The notes under the pieces are model-generated. The model saw only the letters and a list, made by a program, of their open reading frames with translations. It had not been told where the DNA came from and did no database searches. A DNA stretch of 15,031 nt from DBFJGL01 sp048394785 (GTDB taxonomy: Bacteria; Bacillota; Clostridia; Christensenellales; CAG-917). Made by a program: the position numbers and the translations under genes. The DNA is taken from NCBI GenBank assembly GCA_048394785.1, contig DBFJGL010000100.1, positions 1-15,031 of the forward strand, given 5' to 3'. Below are positions 15,002 to 15,031 of the stretch, in pieces. The first letter of the stretch is position 1. Every line of letters starts with the position of its first letter.

Positions 15002-15031
15002 ATAATGTTTCACAAATTTGTGAAACATTAT
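15002..15031. repeat. Perfect 30-bp palindrome at the window edge
   Basis: The left half ATAATGTTTCACAAA (15002-15016) is exactly mirrored in reverse complement over 15017-15031. It may extend beyond the window. A TATAAT overlaps its left end (15001-15006) without a good -35 box. It could be an operator for a downstream gene, a second terminator stem or a protein-binding site. It contains TGTTTCAC and GTGAAACA, the two half-sites of the Firmicute parS sequence, separated by 6 extra bases. Confidence 0.7.

Noticed and set aside
15002..15031. Calling the terminal palindrome a parS centromere site
   Set aside because: The two half-sites are 6 bases too far apart for the contiguous 16-bp parS consensus, so only the resemblance is reported.
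15016..15031. Rex-type operator (TTGTGAA-N4-TTCACAA)
   Set aside because: TTGTGAA is present, but the bases after the 4-base gap do not match the second half and the window ends there.

Overview
The window holds a division and cell wall (dcw) cluster from a bacterium that is probably an uncultured, endospore-forming member of the Clostridia (Firmicutes). This rests on four things: the gene order mraZ-rsmH-(small membrane protein)-PBP-murE-mraY-murD-ftsW-murA-ftsA-ftsZ; a class B PBP with one C-terminal PASTA domain, as in SpoVD; a MurE with the DNPR motif of meso-diaminopimelate-adding enzymes; and a sigma-K-like promoter in front of a Cys-rich protein. Genus and species cannot be read from the sequence.

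Layout. Positions 1-1190 are on the minus strand. They carry the N-terminal 135 codons of a calcineurin-like metallophosphoesterase that runs off the left edge, a hairpin terminator, and a 210-residue Cys-rich protein of unknown function with a very strong ribosome binding site. A 304-base divergent intergenic region (1191-1494) follows, with a possible sporulation promoter facing left and a good vegetative promoter facing right. The rightward promoter carries a 10-base-periodic GTGGT repeat that looks like an MraZ autoregulatory operator. From 1495 to 14915 every gene is on the plus strand: mraZ, rsmH, a 255-residue single-pass membrane protein in the ftsL position, the PBP, murE, mraY, murD, ftsW, murA, a divergent ftsA and a long ftsZ. 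A rho-independent terminator closes the cluster, and a perfect 30-bp palindrome ends the window.

The genes work together as follows. MurA starts UDP-MurNAc synthesis. MurD and MurE add D-Glu and meso-DAP. MraY attaches the precursor to undecaprenyl phosphate. FtsW (SEDS glycosyltransferase) and the class B PBP polymerise and cross-link septal peptidoglycan. FtsZ forms the ring, and the FtsA-like protein presumably tethers it to the membrane. RsmH is the 16S rRNA methyltransferase that travels with mraZ. Strong promoter-like sequences before mraZ, murE and ftsA suggest at least three transcription units. Inside the units genes are tightly coupled, with ATGA overlaps at murE/mraY, mraY/murD and ftsA/ftsZ, and longer overlaps at the ftsL-position gene/PBP and murD/ftsW.

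Oddities: murF, murG, murB and ftsQ/divIB are absent from the cluster. The ftsL-position protein has a 186-residue cytoplasmic arm and lacks the usual coiled coil. The FtsA-like protein has degenerate nucleotide-binding loops. FtsZ carries a 57-residue acidic N-terminal extension and a Pro/Arg/Glu repeat in its linker. No RNA gene, transposon or CRISPR array was seen.
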